NCBI RefSeq assembly: GCF_030695035.1
Contig: NZ_JAUYTT010000012.1
Span: forward strand, 310,001 to 374,000
DNA length: 64,000 bases
Source: Frigidibacter sp.
GTDB lineage: Bacteria; Pseudomonadota; Alphaproteobacteria; Rhodobacterales; Rhodobacteraceae
Direction of reading: 5' to 3'
In this document: positions 53,321 to 60,182 of the stretch, in pieces
Layout: the number at the start of each line of letters is the position of its first letter
Position numbering within the stretch: position 1 is the stretch's first letter
Notes under the pieces: model-generated
Told to the model about the DNA's origin: nothing
The model's input: only the letters and a program-made list of their open reading frames with translations
Databases searched by the model: none
Position numbers and translations under genes: made by a program

Positions 53321-53698
53321 CTACTCCACCAGCACCAGCCGGGTGAAGCCGGCGGCCTTCAGCACATCCATCACCGCGATCACCTGCTGCAGGGTGGCTT
53401 CGTCCCGGGCGCGCAGCACGATGGCATCGGCCGGGTCTTCGGTCAGCGCGGCCAGTGCTTCGGCCAGAGCTTCGGGCGCAATCGGGGAGCCGTTCAGCGA
53501 CAGGGTTTCGGGCGAGATGTCCACCAGCCGCGGCGGGCCGGAATAGCCGGTCCCCTGCCCCGCCACCGTCAGCGGCAGGGTCATGTCGGTGCCAAAGCGC
53601 GAGGCGAGCATGAAGAACACCAGCAGCAGGAACACCACGTCGATCATCGGCGTCAGGTTCGGCCGCCGGCGCGGGCGGTCTGCGCCGAAGCTGAACAT
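53321..53698 (-). CDS. exbD: ExbD proton-channel subunit
   Basis: 125 residues from ATG 53698, which overlaps the exbB stop as TGATG; a GTG one codon earlier is possible. The membrane helix is RPNLTPMIDVVFLLLVFFML with the conserved Asp at residue 20. Periplasmic part: PLTVAGQGTGYSGPPRLVDI, DAIVLRARDEATLQQVIAVM. It is the canonical member of a pair of ExbD genes in this operon. Confidence 0.92.
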   Translation of the reverse strand: MFSFGADRPRRRPNLTPMIDVVFLLLVFFMLASRFGTDMTLPLTVAGQGTGYSGPPRLVDISPETLSLNGSPIAPEALAEALAALTEDPADAIVLRARDEATLQQVIAVMDVLKAAGFTRLVLVE

Positions 53699-54402
53699 CA
53701 CTCGGCCGCTGCGGAAAGCGGGACGGGACGGCGCGGCGCGGCGCGGGGGGCGCGCTGGAAGATCCGCGTCGCGGCGTCCTCCATGTCATGGCGCAGGCGG
53801 TCGACGACGCTTTCGAACCATGTCAGCGCGATCTGCGCCGGGATCGCCACCGCCATGCCCGCGGCGGTGGTCAGCAGTGCCTCCCAGATACCCCCCGCAA
53901 GCGTGGCGGGGTCGGCGCGGGCACCGGCCTCTTGCAGGGCCTGAAACGCCGCGATCATGCCGGTGACGGTGCCGAGGAGGCCAAGCAGCGGGCCGATGGT
54001 CGAGGCCAGTTCCAGCGCGCGCAGCCCGCTGCGGGCCTGCAGCAGCAGGTGGCGGGCGACGCGGGCGGTTTCGGCCTTGGCGGCGGTCTCGTCCAGCGTC
54101 GGATCCGAGGCGGCCTGCATGGCGGCACGCACGAGGCGGGCGCGCAGCGAGTTGCGCCCGGCGATCTCGGCCTGCGCGGCGTCGATGCGGCCCTCGGACC
54201 AGAGCGCGATGGCGCGCTCGGACCGGCGGCCCCCCGACCATGCGCCGTGGGACAGGAGGCGCAACACCTTCCAGAGGATCAGCGCGACCGTGAGCATCGA
54301 CAGGATGGCGATCACCCACATCGCCGCGCCGCCCATGTCGATGAAGGCGATCATGCGCTGGAGGGCGTTGGTCGGCGTCTCGATGAGTGCCGTTTCATCC
54401 AT
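53698..54402 (-). CDS. exbB: ExbB proton-channel subunit (MotA/TolQ/ExbB family)
   Basis: 234 residues. Three membrane helices: MWVIAILSMLTVALILWKVL, then STIGPLLGLLGTVTGMIAAF (about 133-152) and ALLTTAAGMAVAIPAQIALT (about 172-191). The conserved Thr residues in the last two helices belong to the proton path. The operon order is exbB-exbD-exbD-tonB. ATG 54402 follows AAAGG. A TTGACA box lies about 57 bases upstream. Confidence 0.93.
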   Translation of the reverse strand: MDETALIETPTNALQRMIAFIDMGGAAMWVIAILSMLTVALILWKVLRLLSHGAWSGGRRSERAIALWSEGRIDAAQAEIAGRNSLRARLVRAAMQAASDPTLDETAAKAETARVARHLLLQARSGLRALELASTIGPLLGLLGTVTGMIAAFQALQEAGARADPATLAGGIWEALLTTAAGMAVAIPAQIALTWFESVVDRLRHDMEDAATRIFQRAPRAAPRRPVPLSAAAE

Positions 54403-54435
54403 GGCGCGGCCTTTCAGGTGCGGGGCATTTCGGTC

Positions 54436-54464
54436 CGGGTAAAGGCTCCGAGTTTTTTTGTCAA
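54436..54464 (-). promoter_or_regulatory. Possible promoter of the exbB operon
   Basis: On the minus strand a perfect -35 hexamer TTGACA (54464-54459) is followed after 17 bases by TACCCG (54441-54436), a weak -10 box. Spacing is ideal; the -10 match is poor, as is common in this GC-rich group. No clear iron-responsive box was identified. Confidence 0.4.
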
Positions 54465-54528
54465 GAATTAGCGGGTGTGGGTCGGGCGTCGGTTTGCATG
54501 GAGTTCCATTGCGGCCCTTGGATCGCTC

Positions 54529-54711
54529 GGTTCGGGCGGGAACAGGCGAGGCACTGCCTCGCCCCGCCCGTGCGAGACGGATGCACCCGGAGCCATCGGC
54601 AACACAAGACCGGGGGAGGCCAGCGCCCGACCTGGCGGGCGAGAAGCGCCCGCCGGGGGCGGGGCGGGCGCTGGCCGGGCCCTTTGGGGGCCCGTCCGGT
54701 GCAGAGGGCAA
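54529..54711. repeat. Long intergenic repeat, copy B
   Basis: Matches 47149-47292 along its length, apart from a 29-base insertion (about 54641-54669) made of extra GGGCG-rich sequence and scattered substitutions. It holds the same three hairpins. The gap 54403-54818 between divergent exbB and the SorC regulator contains this repeat and the promoter candidate; no gene is seen in it. Confidence 0.85.
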
Positions 54712-54818
54712 AGGCACCGCATGGCGAAGGCGATGGCCTTCGCCAAAGAAATCGGGAAGCGCGGGCCGCCCTCAGCCCAAGACTTGACGCCGCCTCCCCC
54801 ACAAGCCTAATCTCACAT

Positions 54819-55814
54819 ATGGGACAAGCCATCACATCTGCAGACGACCGCGGCCCCCGCCTGCCCACCGATGCGCAGCGCGAGGCGCTGATGGTGCAGG
54901 CGGCGAAGCTGTTCTTCCGGCTGGACCGCAGCCAGACCGAGATTGCCGCCGAGCTCGGCCTGACCCGCTGGCAGGTCAGTCGGCTGCTGACCGAGGCGCG
55001 CACCTTAGGCATCGTGCGGATCGAGATCAGCCCGCGGCGGCAGCGCCTGCCGGACCTCGAGGCGCGGCTGCAATCGGCCTTTGGCCTGCGCGACGCCATC
55101 GTGGTGCAATCGGCCGAGACAGAGGCGCAAGGGACCGATTCCGTGGCGCGGGCGGCGGCGGAGTATCTGGCGGGGCTGCAGCCCAAACCGGGCCTGATCG
55201 GCATCAGTTGGGGCCGGACCATGGCTGCGGTGGCGCGGCATCTGCCGCAGGGATGGGCACCCGGCGCGCATGTGGTACAGGTCAACGGCGCGGTCTCGCT
55301 GCGGCTGGGGATGCCCGGCACCCATGCGGTGGCCGAGGCCTTTGCCCGCGCCGCCCCCGGCACGGCGACGATGCTGCCCGCGCCCGCGATCCTCGGCAGC
55401 GCCACCAGCCGCGCGGTGCTGCAGCAGGACCGGGTGGTGGCCGATGTGCTAGGACTGGCCCAAAGCGCGCCGGTGCTGGTCTTCTCGCTGGGGGCGGCGG
55501 GGGCGGATTCGGTGCATGTCACCTCGGGCTATCTGGGCGCCGACGAGATGACCGCGCTGCAAGCGAAGGGCGCGGTGGGCGACCTGATGGGGCGCTTCAT
55601 CAACGCAGAGGGCCGCATCGCCGACCCGGATCTGGATGACCGGACGCTCGGGCTCGGCCTCGGCTCTCTGCCCGGGCGTGACCGCAGCATCGGCGTCGTC
55701 GCGGGCGCGGCGAAACATGCCGTCGCGCTGGCGGCGCTTCGGGCGCAGTATGTCAACGTGCTGATCACCGATGAGGCGACGGCCCTTCATGCGCTGGAGA
55801 TGTGCGATGACTGA
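54819..55814 (+). CDS. SorC/DeoR-type sugar-binding transcriptional regulator
   Basis: 331 residues. An N-terminal winged helix (MVQAAKLFFRLDRSQTEIAA, ELGLTRWQVSRLLTEARTLG) is followed by the SorC sugar-phosphate-binding domain: LIGISWGRTMAAVARHLPQ, VVQVNGAVSLRLG, VFSLGAAGADS, VGDLMGRFINAEG and VGVVAGAAKH-like text. Members respond to phosphosugars. It overlaps deoC by 8 bases, so a deoxyribose 5-phosphate-like effector is plausible. Confidence 0.9.
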   Translation: MGQAITSADDRGPRLPTDAQREALMVQAAKLFFRLDRSQTEIAAELGLTRWQVSRLLTEARTLGIVRIEISPRRQRLPDLEARLQSAFGLRDAIVVQSAETEAQGTDSVARAAAEYLAGLQPKPGLIGISWGRTMAAVARHLPQGWAPGAHVVQVNGAVSLRLGMPGTHAVAEAFARAAPGTATMLPAPAILGSATSRAVLQQDRVVADVLGLAQSAPVLVFSLGAAGADSVHVTSGYLGADEMTALQAKGAVGDLMGRFINAEGRIADPDLDDRTLGLGLGSLPGRDRSIGVVAGAAKHAVALAALRAQYVNVLITDEATALHALEMCDD

Positions 55815-56757
55815 CACCGGTCGCAACCCCGGCATGGCCTTGGCAACCGACTGGTTCGACACCATCGCCGTGAACACACCCGCGGCAGAGCGGCGGGCGG
55901 CCAGCTTGACGGCGCGGCGCACGGTCAAGAAGGAGTGGCAGGCGGCCTGGCTGGTCAATGCCATCCGCTGCATCGACCTGACCACGCTGTCGGGGGATGA
56001 CACCCCTGCCCGCGTCCAACGGCTCTGCGCCAAGGCCCGCCAGCCGCTGGCACCGCATATCCTGGAGGGGCTGGGGCTGGAGGCGCTCAGCACCGGCGCG
56101 GTCTGCGTTTATCCGACGATGGTTGCCCCGGCGGTGAAGGCGCTGGAGGGGTCGGGCATCCCCGTCGCCTCGGTCGCCACCGGCTTTCCGGCGGGGCTGA
56201 TGCCACTGCCGCTGCGACTGGCCGAGATCCGCTATGCGGTGGATCAGGGCGCGGCAGAGATCGACATCGTCATCACCCGCGCGCATGTGCTGTCGGGCGA
56301 CTGGCAGGCCCTTCATGACGAGATCGCGGCGATGCGAGAGGTCTGCGGCGACGCCCACGTGAAAGCGATCCTGGCGACGGGCGAGCTGAAGACCCTGCGC
56401 AACGTCTACAAGGCCAGCATGGTGGCGATGCAGGCGGGGGTGGATTTCATCAAGACTTCGACCGGGAAAGAGCCGGTGAACGCGACGCTGCCGGTCAGCC
56501 TGGTGATGGTGCGGGCGCTGCGCGATTATGGCGCGCGGACGGGGGCTCGGGTGGGCTTCAAGCCGGCGGGCGGGATGCGCACCGCCAAGGACGCCATCGC
56601 CTGGCAGATCCTGATGAAGGAAGAGATGGGCAACGACTGGCTGCAGCCGGAGCTGTTCCGGCTTGGCGCCTCGTCGATGCTGGGCGATATCGAGCGGCAG
56701 CTCGATCACCATGTCACCGGGCGCTATGCCGCCTCGCACCGCCACGCGCTGGCCTGA
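55807..56757 (+). CDS. deoC: Deoxyribose-phosphate aldolase
   Basis: 316 residues, the longer DeoC type. Cleaves 2-deoxyribose 5-phosphate to glyceraldehyde 3-phosphate and acetaldehyde. Motifs: IRCIDLTTLSGDDTPARVQR, GAVCVYPTMV, VASVATGFPAGLMPL, the Schiff-base Lys in VDFIKTSTGKEPVNATLP and VGFKPAGGMRTAKDAIAW. ATG 55807 overlaps the regulator's stop. Acetaldehyde formed here can be oxidised by the aldehyde dehydrogenase encoded next. Confidence 0.94.
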   Translation: MTDTGRNPGMALATDWFDTIAVNTPAAERRAASLTARRTVKKEWQAAWLVNAIRCIDLTTLSGDDTPARVQRLCAKARQPLAPHILEGLGLEALSTGAVCVYPTMVAPAVKALEGSGIPVASVATGFPAGLMPLPLRLAEIRYAVDQGAAEIDIVITRAHVLSGDWQALHDEIAAMREVCGDAHVKAILATGELKTLRNVYKASMVAMQAGVDFIKTSTGKEPVNATLPVSLVMVRALRDYGARTGARVGFKPAGGMRTAKDAIAWQILMKEEMGNDWLQPELFRLGASSMLGDIERQLDHHVTGRYAASHRHALA

Positions 56758-56767
56758 GGGGGCTGAT

Positions 56768-59125
56768 ATGCCGAGTGTGAAGGATATCCTGATGAGCATG
56801 GACTATGGGCCCGCGCCGGAATCGGCGGCGGAGGTGGGCAAGTGGCTGGCCGCGCGGGGGGCGTTCGGGCATTTCATCGGCGGCGCCTTCACCGCGCCGG
56901 GCGAGACCTTTGCCACCACCAACCCGGCGACGGGCGAGGATCTGGCGCTGGTGACGCAGGGCACCGAGGCCGACATTGCCGCCGCCGTGGCCGCCGCACG
57001 CAAGGCGCAGCCCGGATGGGCGGCGCTGCCGGGGCATGAGCGGGCGAAGTGGCTCTATGCGATTGCCCGCCATGTGCAGAAGCGCGAGCGGTTCCTGGCA
57101 GTGCTGGAGGTGCTCGACAACGGCAAGCCGATCCGCGAGACGCGCGACATCGACATTCCGCTGGTCGCCCGGCACTTCTACCACCATGCCGGATGGGCGG
57201 AGTTGCTGGCCGAGGAGTTTCCGGGCGCGGCGCCCTTGGGCGTCTGCGGCCAGATCATCCCCTGGAACTTCCCGCTGCTGATGCTGGCCTGGAAGATCGC
57301 GCCGGCGCTGGCGGCGGGCAATACCGTGGTGCTGAAGCCGGCCGAATACACCCCCCTCACCGCGCTGGCCTTTGCCGAGATCTGCGCCGAGATCGGGCTG
57401 CCGGCGGGCGTGGTGAACATCGTCACCGGGGATGGCGAGACCGGGGCGGCGCTGGTCGCGGCGGATGTCGACAAGATCGCCTTCACCGGCTCCACCGAGG
57501 TGGGCCGGGCGATCCGCAAGGCGACGGCGGGAACGGGCAAGTCGCTGACGCTGGAGCTTGGCGGCAAGTCGCCCTTCATCGTCTGCGCCGATGCCGATCT
57601 GGATGCCGCGGTCGAGGGCGTGGTGGATTCGATCTGGTTCAACCAGGGTCAGGTCTGCTGCGCGGGCAGCCGGATTCTGGTGGCCGAGGCGGTGGAAGCG
57701 TCCTTCACCCGCCACCTGACCGACCGGCTGGCCAAGCTTCGCGTCGGCGACCCCTTGGACAAGTCGGTGGACATGGGCGCGCTGGTGCATCCGGTGCAAC
57801 TCGCCCGCGTGCAGGAGATGGTGGCGGCAGGCACGGCGGCGGGGGCGCGGCTGGTGCAGGCCGAATGCGCGCTGCCCGGCAAGGGCTGCTTCTACGCTCC
57901 GGGTTTCCTGACCGGCGTGAACCCCGCGAACCCGGTGGCCGATGCCGAGATTTTCGGGCCGGTCGCCACGGTGACCAGCTTCCGCACGCCCGATGAGGCG
58001 GTGGAACTGGCGAATGCCACGCGCTATGGGCTCGCGGCCTCGGTCTGGACAGAGAACGTCAATCTGGCGATGGATCTGGCGGCGAAGGTGAAGGCGGGCG
58101 TGGTCTGGGTGAACTCCGCCAATATCTTCGACGCCGGAGCGGCGTTCGGCGGGATGCGCGAAAGCGGCTTTGGCCGCGAGGGCGGGCGGGCGGGGCTGCG
58201 GGATTATCTGCGCTCGCCGGAGCCGGAGGAGGTGCCGGAGGCCACGGCGGCGTTCGACACCTCTCCAATGGCGGAAGCTGTGGGCCAGGCCAGCGGCATC
58301 GACCGCACGGCAAAGATGTATGTCGGCGGAAAGCAGGCGCGGCCGGATAGCGGCCAGTCCTATGCGGTGACGCAGGGGGGCCGGGTGCTGGGGCTTGCCG
58401 GGCTCGGCAGTCGCAAGGACATTCGCAACGCGGTGGAGGCGGCGGCGAAGGCGGGCGGCTGGGGCCGGGCGACCGCACATAACCGGGCGCAGGTGCTGTA
58501 TTATCTGGGCGAAAACCTGTCGGCCCGCGCTGCCGAGTTCGCGGCGCGGCTGGTGGAGGGCGGGCATTTCCCCGATGCCGCCGCGCTGGAGGTGGACCTG
58601 TCGATCCGCCGCGCCTTCTATTACGCAGCGCAGGCTGACAAGTTCGACGGCGCGGTGACGGCGACCAGGACCGCGCATGTGACGCTGCAGATGCCGGAGC
58701 CGTTCGGGATCATGGGTATCGTCTGCCCCGATGCCGCGCCACTGCTGGGGTTCGTGAGTCTCGTGCTGCCGGCGATTGCGATGGGCAACCGGGTGGTGGC
58801 GGTGCCCGCCGCCTCGCGCCCGTTCTCGGCGACGGACCTGAGCCAGGTGCTGGATTGCTCCGACGTGCCAGACGGGGTGGTGAACATCGTCACCGGCCCG
58901 AAGGAAGAACTGGCGGCGGTGCTGGCCCGGCATGATGAGGTGGCGGCGCTATGGTATGCGGGCGGGGCCGAGGGGCGGGCCATGGTCGAGGCCGAGAGCA
59001 CCGGCAACCTCAAGCCGGTCTGGGCGACGGCGAACCTCGACTGGACCGGGCCGCAGGGTCAGGGGCGCACCTTCCTGCAGCGCGCGACGCAGGTCAAGAC
59101 GATCTGGGTGCCTTACGGCGAGTAG
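56768..59125 (+). CDS. ALDH16-type aldehyde dehydrogenase with a second, non-catalytic ALDH domain
   Basis: 785 residues, about 300 more than an ordinary ALDH. Domain 1 (about 1-490) is complete, with GQIIPWNFPLLM, FTGSTEVGRAI, E263 (LTLELGGKSPF) and catalytic C297 (FNQGQVCCAGSR). Domain 2 (about 515-785) repeats the fold (MPEPFGIMGIVCPDAAPLLG, VVNIVTGPKEELAAVL) but stops after the glutamate region (AESTGNLKPVW) and has no catalytic Cys segment. Bacterial ALDH16 proteins, one solved from Loktanella, have this plan. It starts 10 bases after deoC and probably oxidises acetaldehyde. Confidence 0.9.
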   Translation: MPSVKDILMSMDYGPAPESAAEVGKWLAARGAFGHFIGGAFTAPGETFATTNPATGEDLALVTQGTEADIAAAVAAARKAQPGWAALPGHERAKWLYAIARHVQKRERFLAVLEVLDNGKPIRETRDIDIPLVARHFYHHAGWAELLAEEFPGAAPLGVCGQIIPWNFPLLMLAWKIAPALAAGNTVVLKPAEYTPLTALAFAEICAEIGLPAGVVNIVTGDGETGAALVAADVDKIAFTGSTEVGRAIRKATAGTGKSLTLELGGKSPFIVCADADLDAAVEGVVDSIWFNQGQVCCAGSRILVAEAVEASFTRHLTDRLAKLRVGDPLDKSVDMGALVHPVQLARVQEMVAAGTAAGARLVQAECALPGKGCFYAPGFLTGVNPANPVADAEIFGPVATVTSFRTPDEAVELANATRYGLAASVWTENVNLAMDLAAKVKAGVVWVNSANIFDAGAAFGGMRESGFGREGGRAGLRDYLRSPEPEEVPEATAAFDTSPMAEAVGQASGIDRTAKMYVGGKQARPDSGQSYAVTQGGRVLGLAGLGSRKDIRNAVEAAAKAGGWGRATAHNRAQVLYYLGENLSARAAEFAARLVEGGHFPDAAALEVDLSIRRAFYYAAQADKFDGAVTATRTAHVTLQMPEPFGIMGIVCPDAAPLLGFVSLVLPAIAMGNRVVAVPAASRPFSATDLSQVLDCSDVPDGVVNIVTGPKEELAAVLARHDEVAALWYAGGAEGRAMVEAESTGNLKPVWATANLDWTGPQGQGRTFLQRATQVKTIWVPYGE

Positions 59126-59350
59126 TCAGGCGGCCTCGGCCGGGCGGCGCACCAAAGGCGCAGCGGCCAGAACCAGCGGGTCGAGGCCGGTGCCGCCCGC
59201 TGCCACATGGTCTAGGAAGGCGCGGCGCATCCGCGGATCCCAGTAGGCGTTGAGATGGCCCGCGACCCCCTCTGCCCCGGCGTTGCCGGGCTGGGTGGCG
59301 AAGAAGGTGGCGATCTGGTTCGCCATGCGGATCAGTCGGTCAGGCTGCAT
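59126..59350 (-). CDS. fdsD: Formate dehydrogenase delta subunit
   Basis: 74 residues: MQPDRLIRMANQIATFFATQ and HLNAYWDPRMRRAFLDHVAA are diagnostic of FdsD, a small subunit that helps assembly of NAD-dependent molybdenum formate dehydrogenases. It overlaps fdhD by 11 bases and converges directly with the aldehyde dehydrogenase gene. Confidence 0.92.
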   Translation of the reverse strand: MQPDRLIRMANQIATFFATQPGNAGAEGVAGHLNAYWDPRMRRAFLDHVAAGGTGLDPLVLAAAPLVRRPAEAA

Positions 59351-60182
59351 CGCTGTCCTCAGATGGTTCGGCCACGCGGCCCGTATCTATAAGTTCAGCC
59401 GCAACGCGGCCGGGATGGGAATGCACCTCGAACTCGCCGCCGCGGGTGCGGGCGATCAGGGTGATGCCGGCGGCGGCGGCTTGATCGACGGCGAGCGTTG
59501 TGGGCGCCGAAGCGGCGATGACCAGCGGCGCGCCGATCATGGCCGCCTTCTGCACCATGTCCACCGACAGCCGACTCGTCAGCACCACGGCGCCACTGGC
59601 CGGGTCGATCCCCGCCAGCGCCAGCGCCCCCGCCAACTTGTCGAGCGCGTTGTGGCGGCCGACATCCTCGCGCGCGATCAGCGGCAGACCGGGGCGCCAG
59701 AAGCCGGCGCCATGCACGGCGCGGGTCAGGTCATGCAGGCTTTGCGCGCCCGCCAGGGCCGCCATCGCCGCGGCCACATCGTCGGGGGTCAGGGTCAGCC
59801 CGCCGGTCAGGCGCGGCAAGGGGCGCAGCGCCTCGGCCAGGCTCTCGATGCCGCAGAGGCCGCAGCCAACGGGGCCGACGCTGTGCCGACGCCGCGCCTC
59901 GATGCGGCCCGCGGCGGCTTCGGTCAGCCAGAGCCGCGCCTCGATGCCCTGCGGCTCGGCCAGCAGCTCGACCTCCTCGATCTCGGCCAGCGTCTGCGCC
60001 AGCCCCTCGGTCAGCGCGAAGCCGCGGGCGAAGTCGGCAAGGTCGGCCGGGGTCGCCATCATCACCGCCTGCGTGGTGCCATTGACGGTGATCGCCACCG
60101 GCACCTCTTCGGCCAGAGGGCGGTCGGCCACTAGCCACTGCCCGGCGCGATAGGCGCGGCCGCGGGCCTCCTTGCCGTCCAT
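59340..60182 (-). CDS. fdhD: Formate dehydrogenase accessory sulfurtransferase
   Basis: 280 residues (also named FdsC). Transfers sulfur to the molybdenum cofactor before insertion in formate dehydrogenase. The CxxC is C107-C110 (GPVGCGLCGIESL); AREDVGRHNALDKLAGALAL and LTSRLSVDMVQKAAMIGAP are family motifs. The ATG overlaps the fdsA stop (TGATG). Confidence 0.94.
   Translation of the reverse strand: MDGKEARGRAYRAGQWLVADRPLAEEVPVAITVNGTTQAVMMATPADLADFARGFALTEGLAQTLAEIEEVELLAEPQGIEARLWLTEAAAGRIEARRRHSVGPVGCGLCGIESLAEALRPLPRLTGGLTLTPDDVAAAMAALAGAQSLHDLTRAVHGAGFWRPGLPLIAREDVGRHNALDKLAGALALAGIDPASGAVVLTSRLSVDMVQKAAMIGAPLVIAASAPTTLAVDQAAAAGITLIARTRGGEFEVHSHPGRVAAELIDTGRVAEPSEDSDAA

Noticed and set aside
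56714-58933. A 739-codon minus-strand frame opposite the aldehyde dehydrogenase
   Set aside because: Shadow frame with biased composition; the plus-strand gene is certain.
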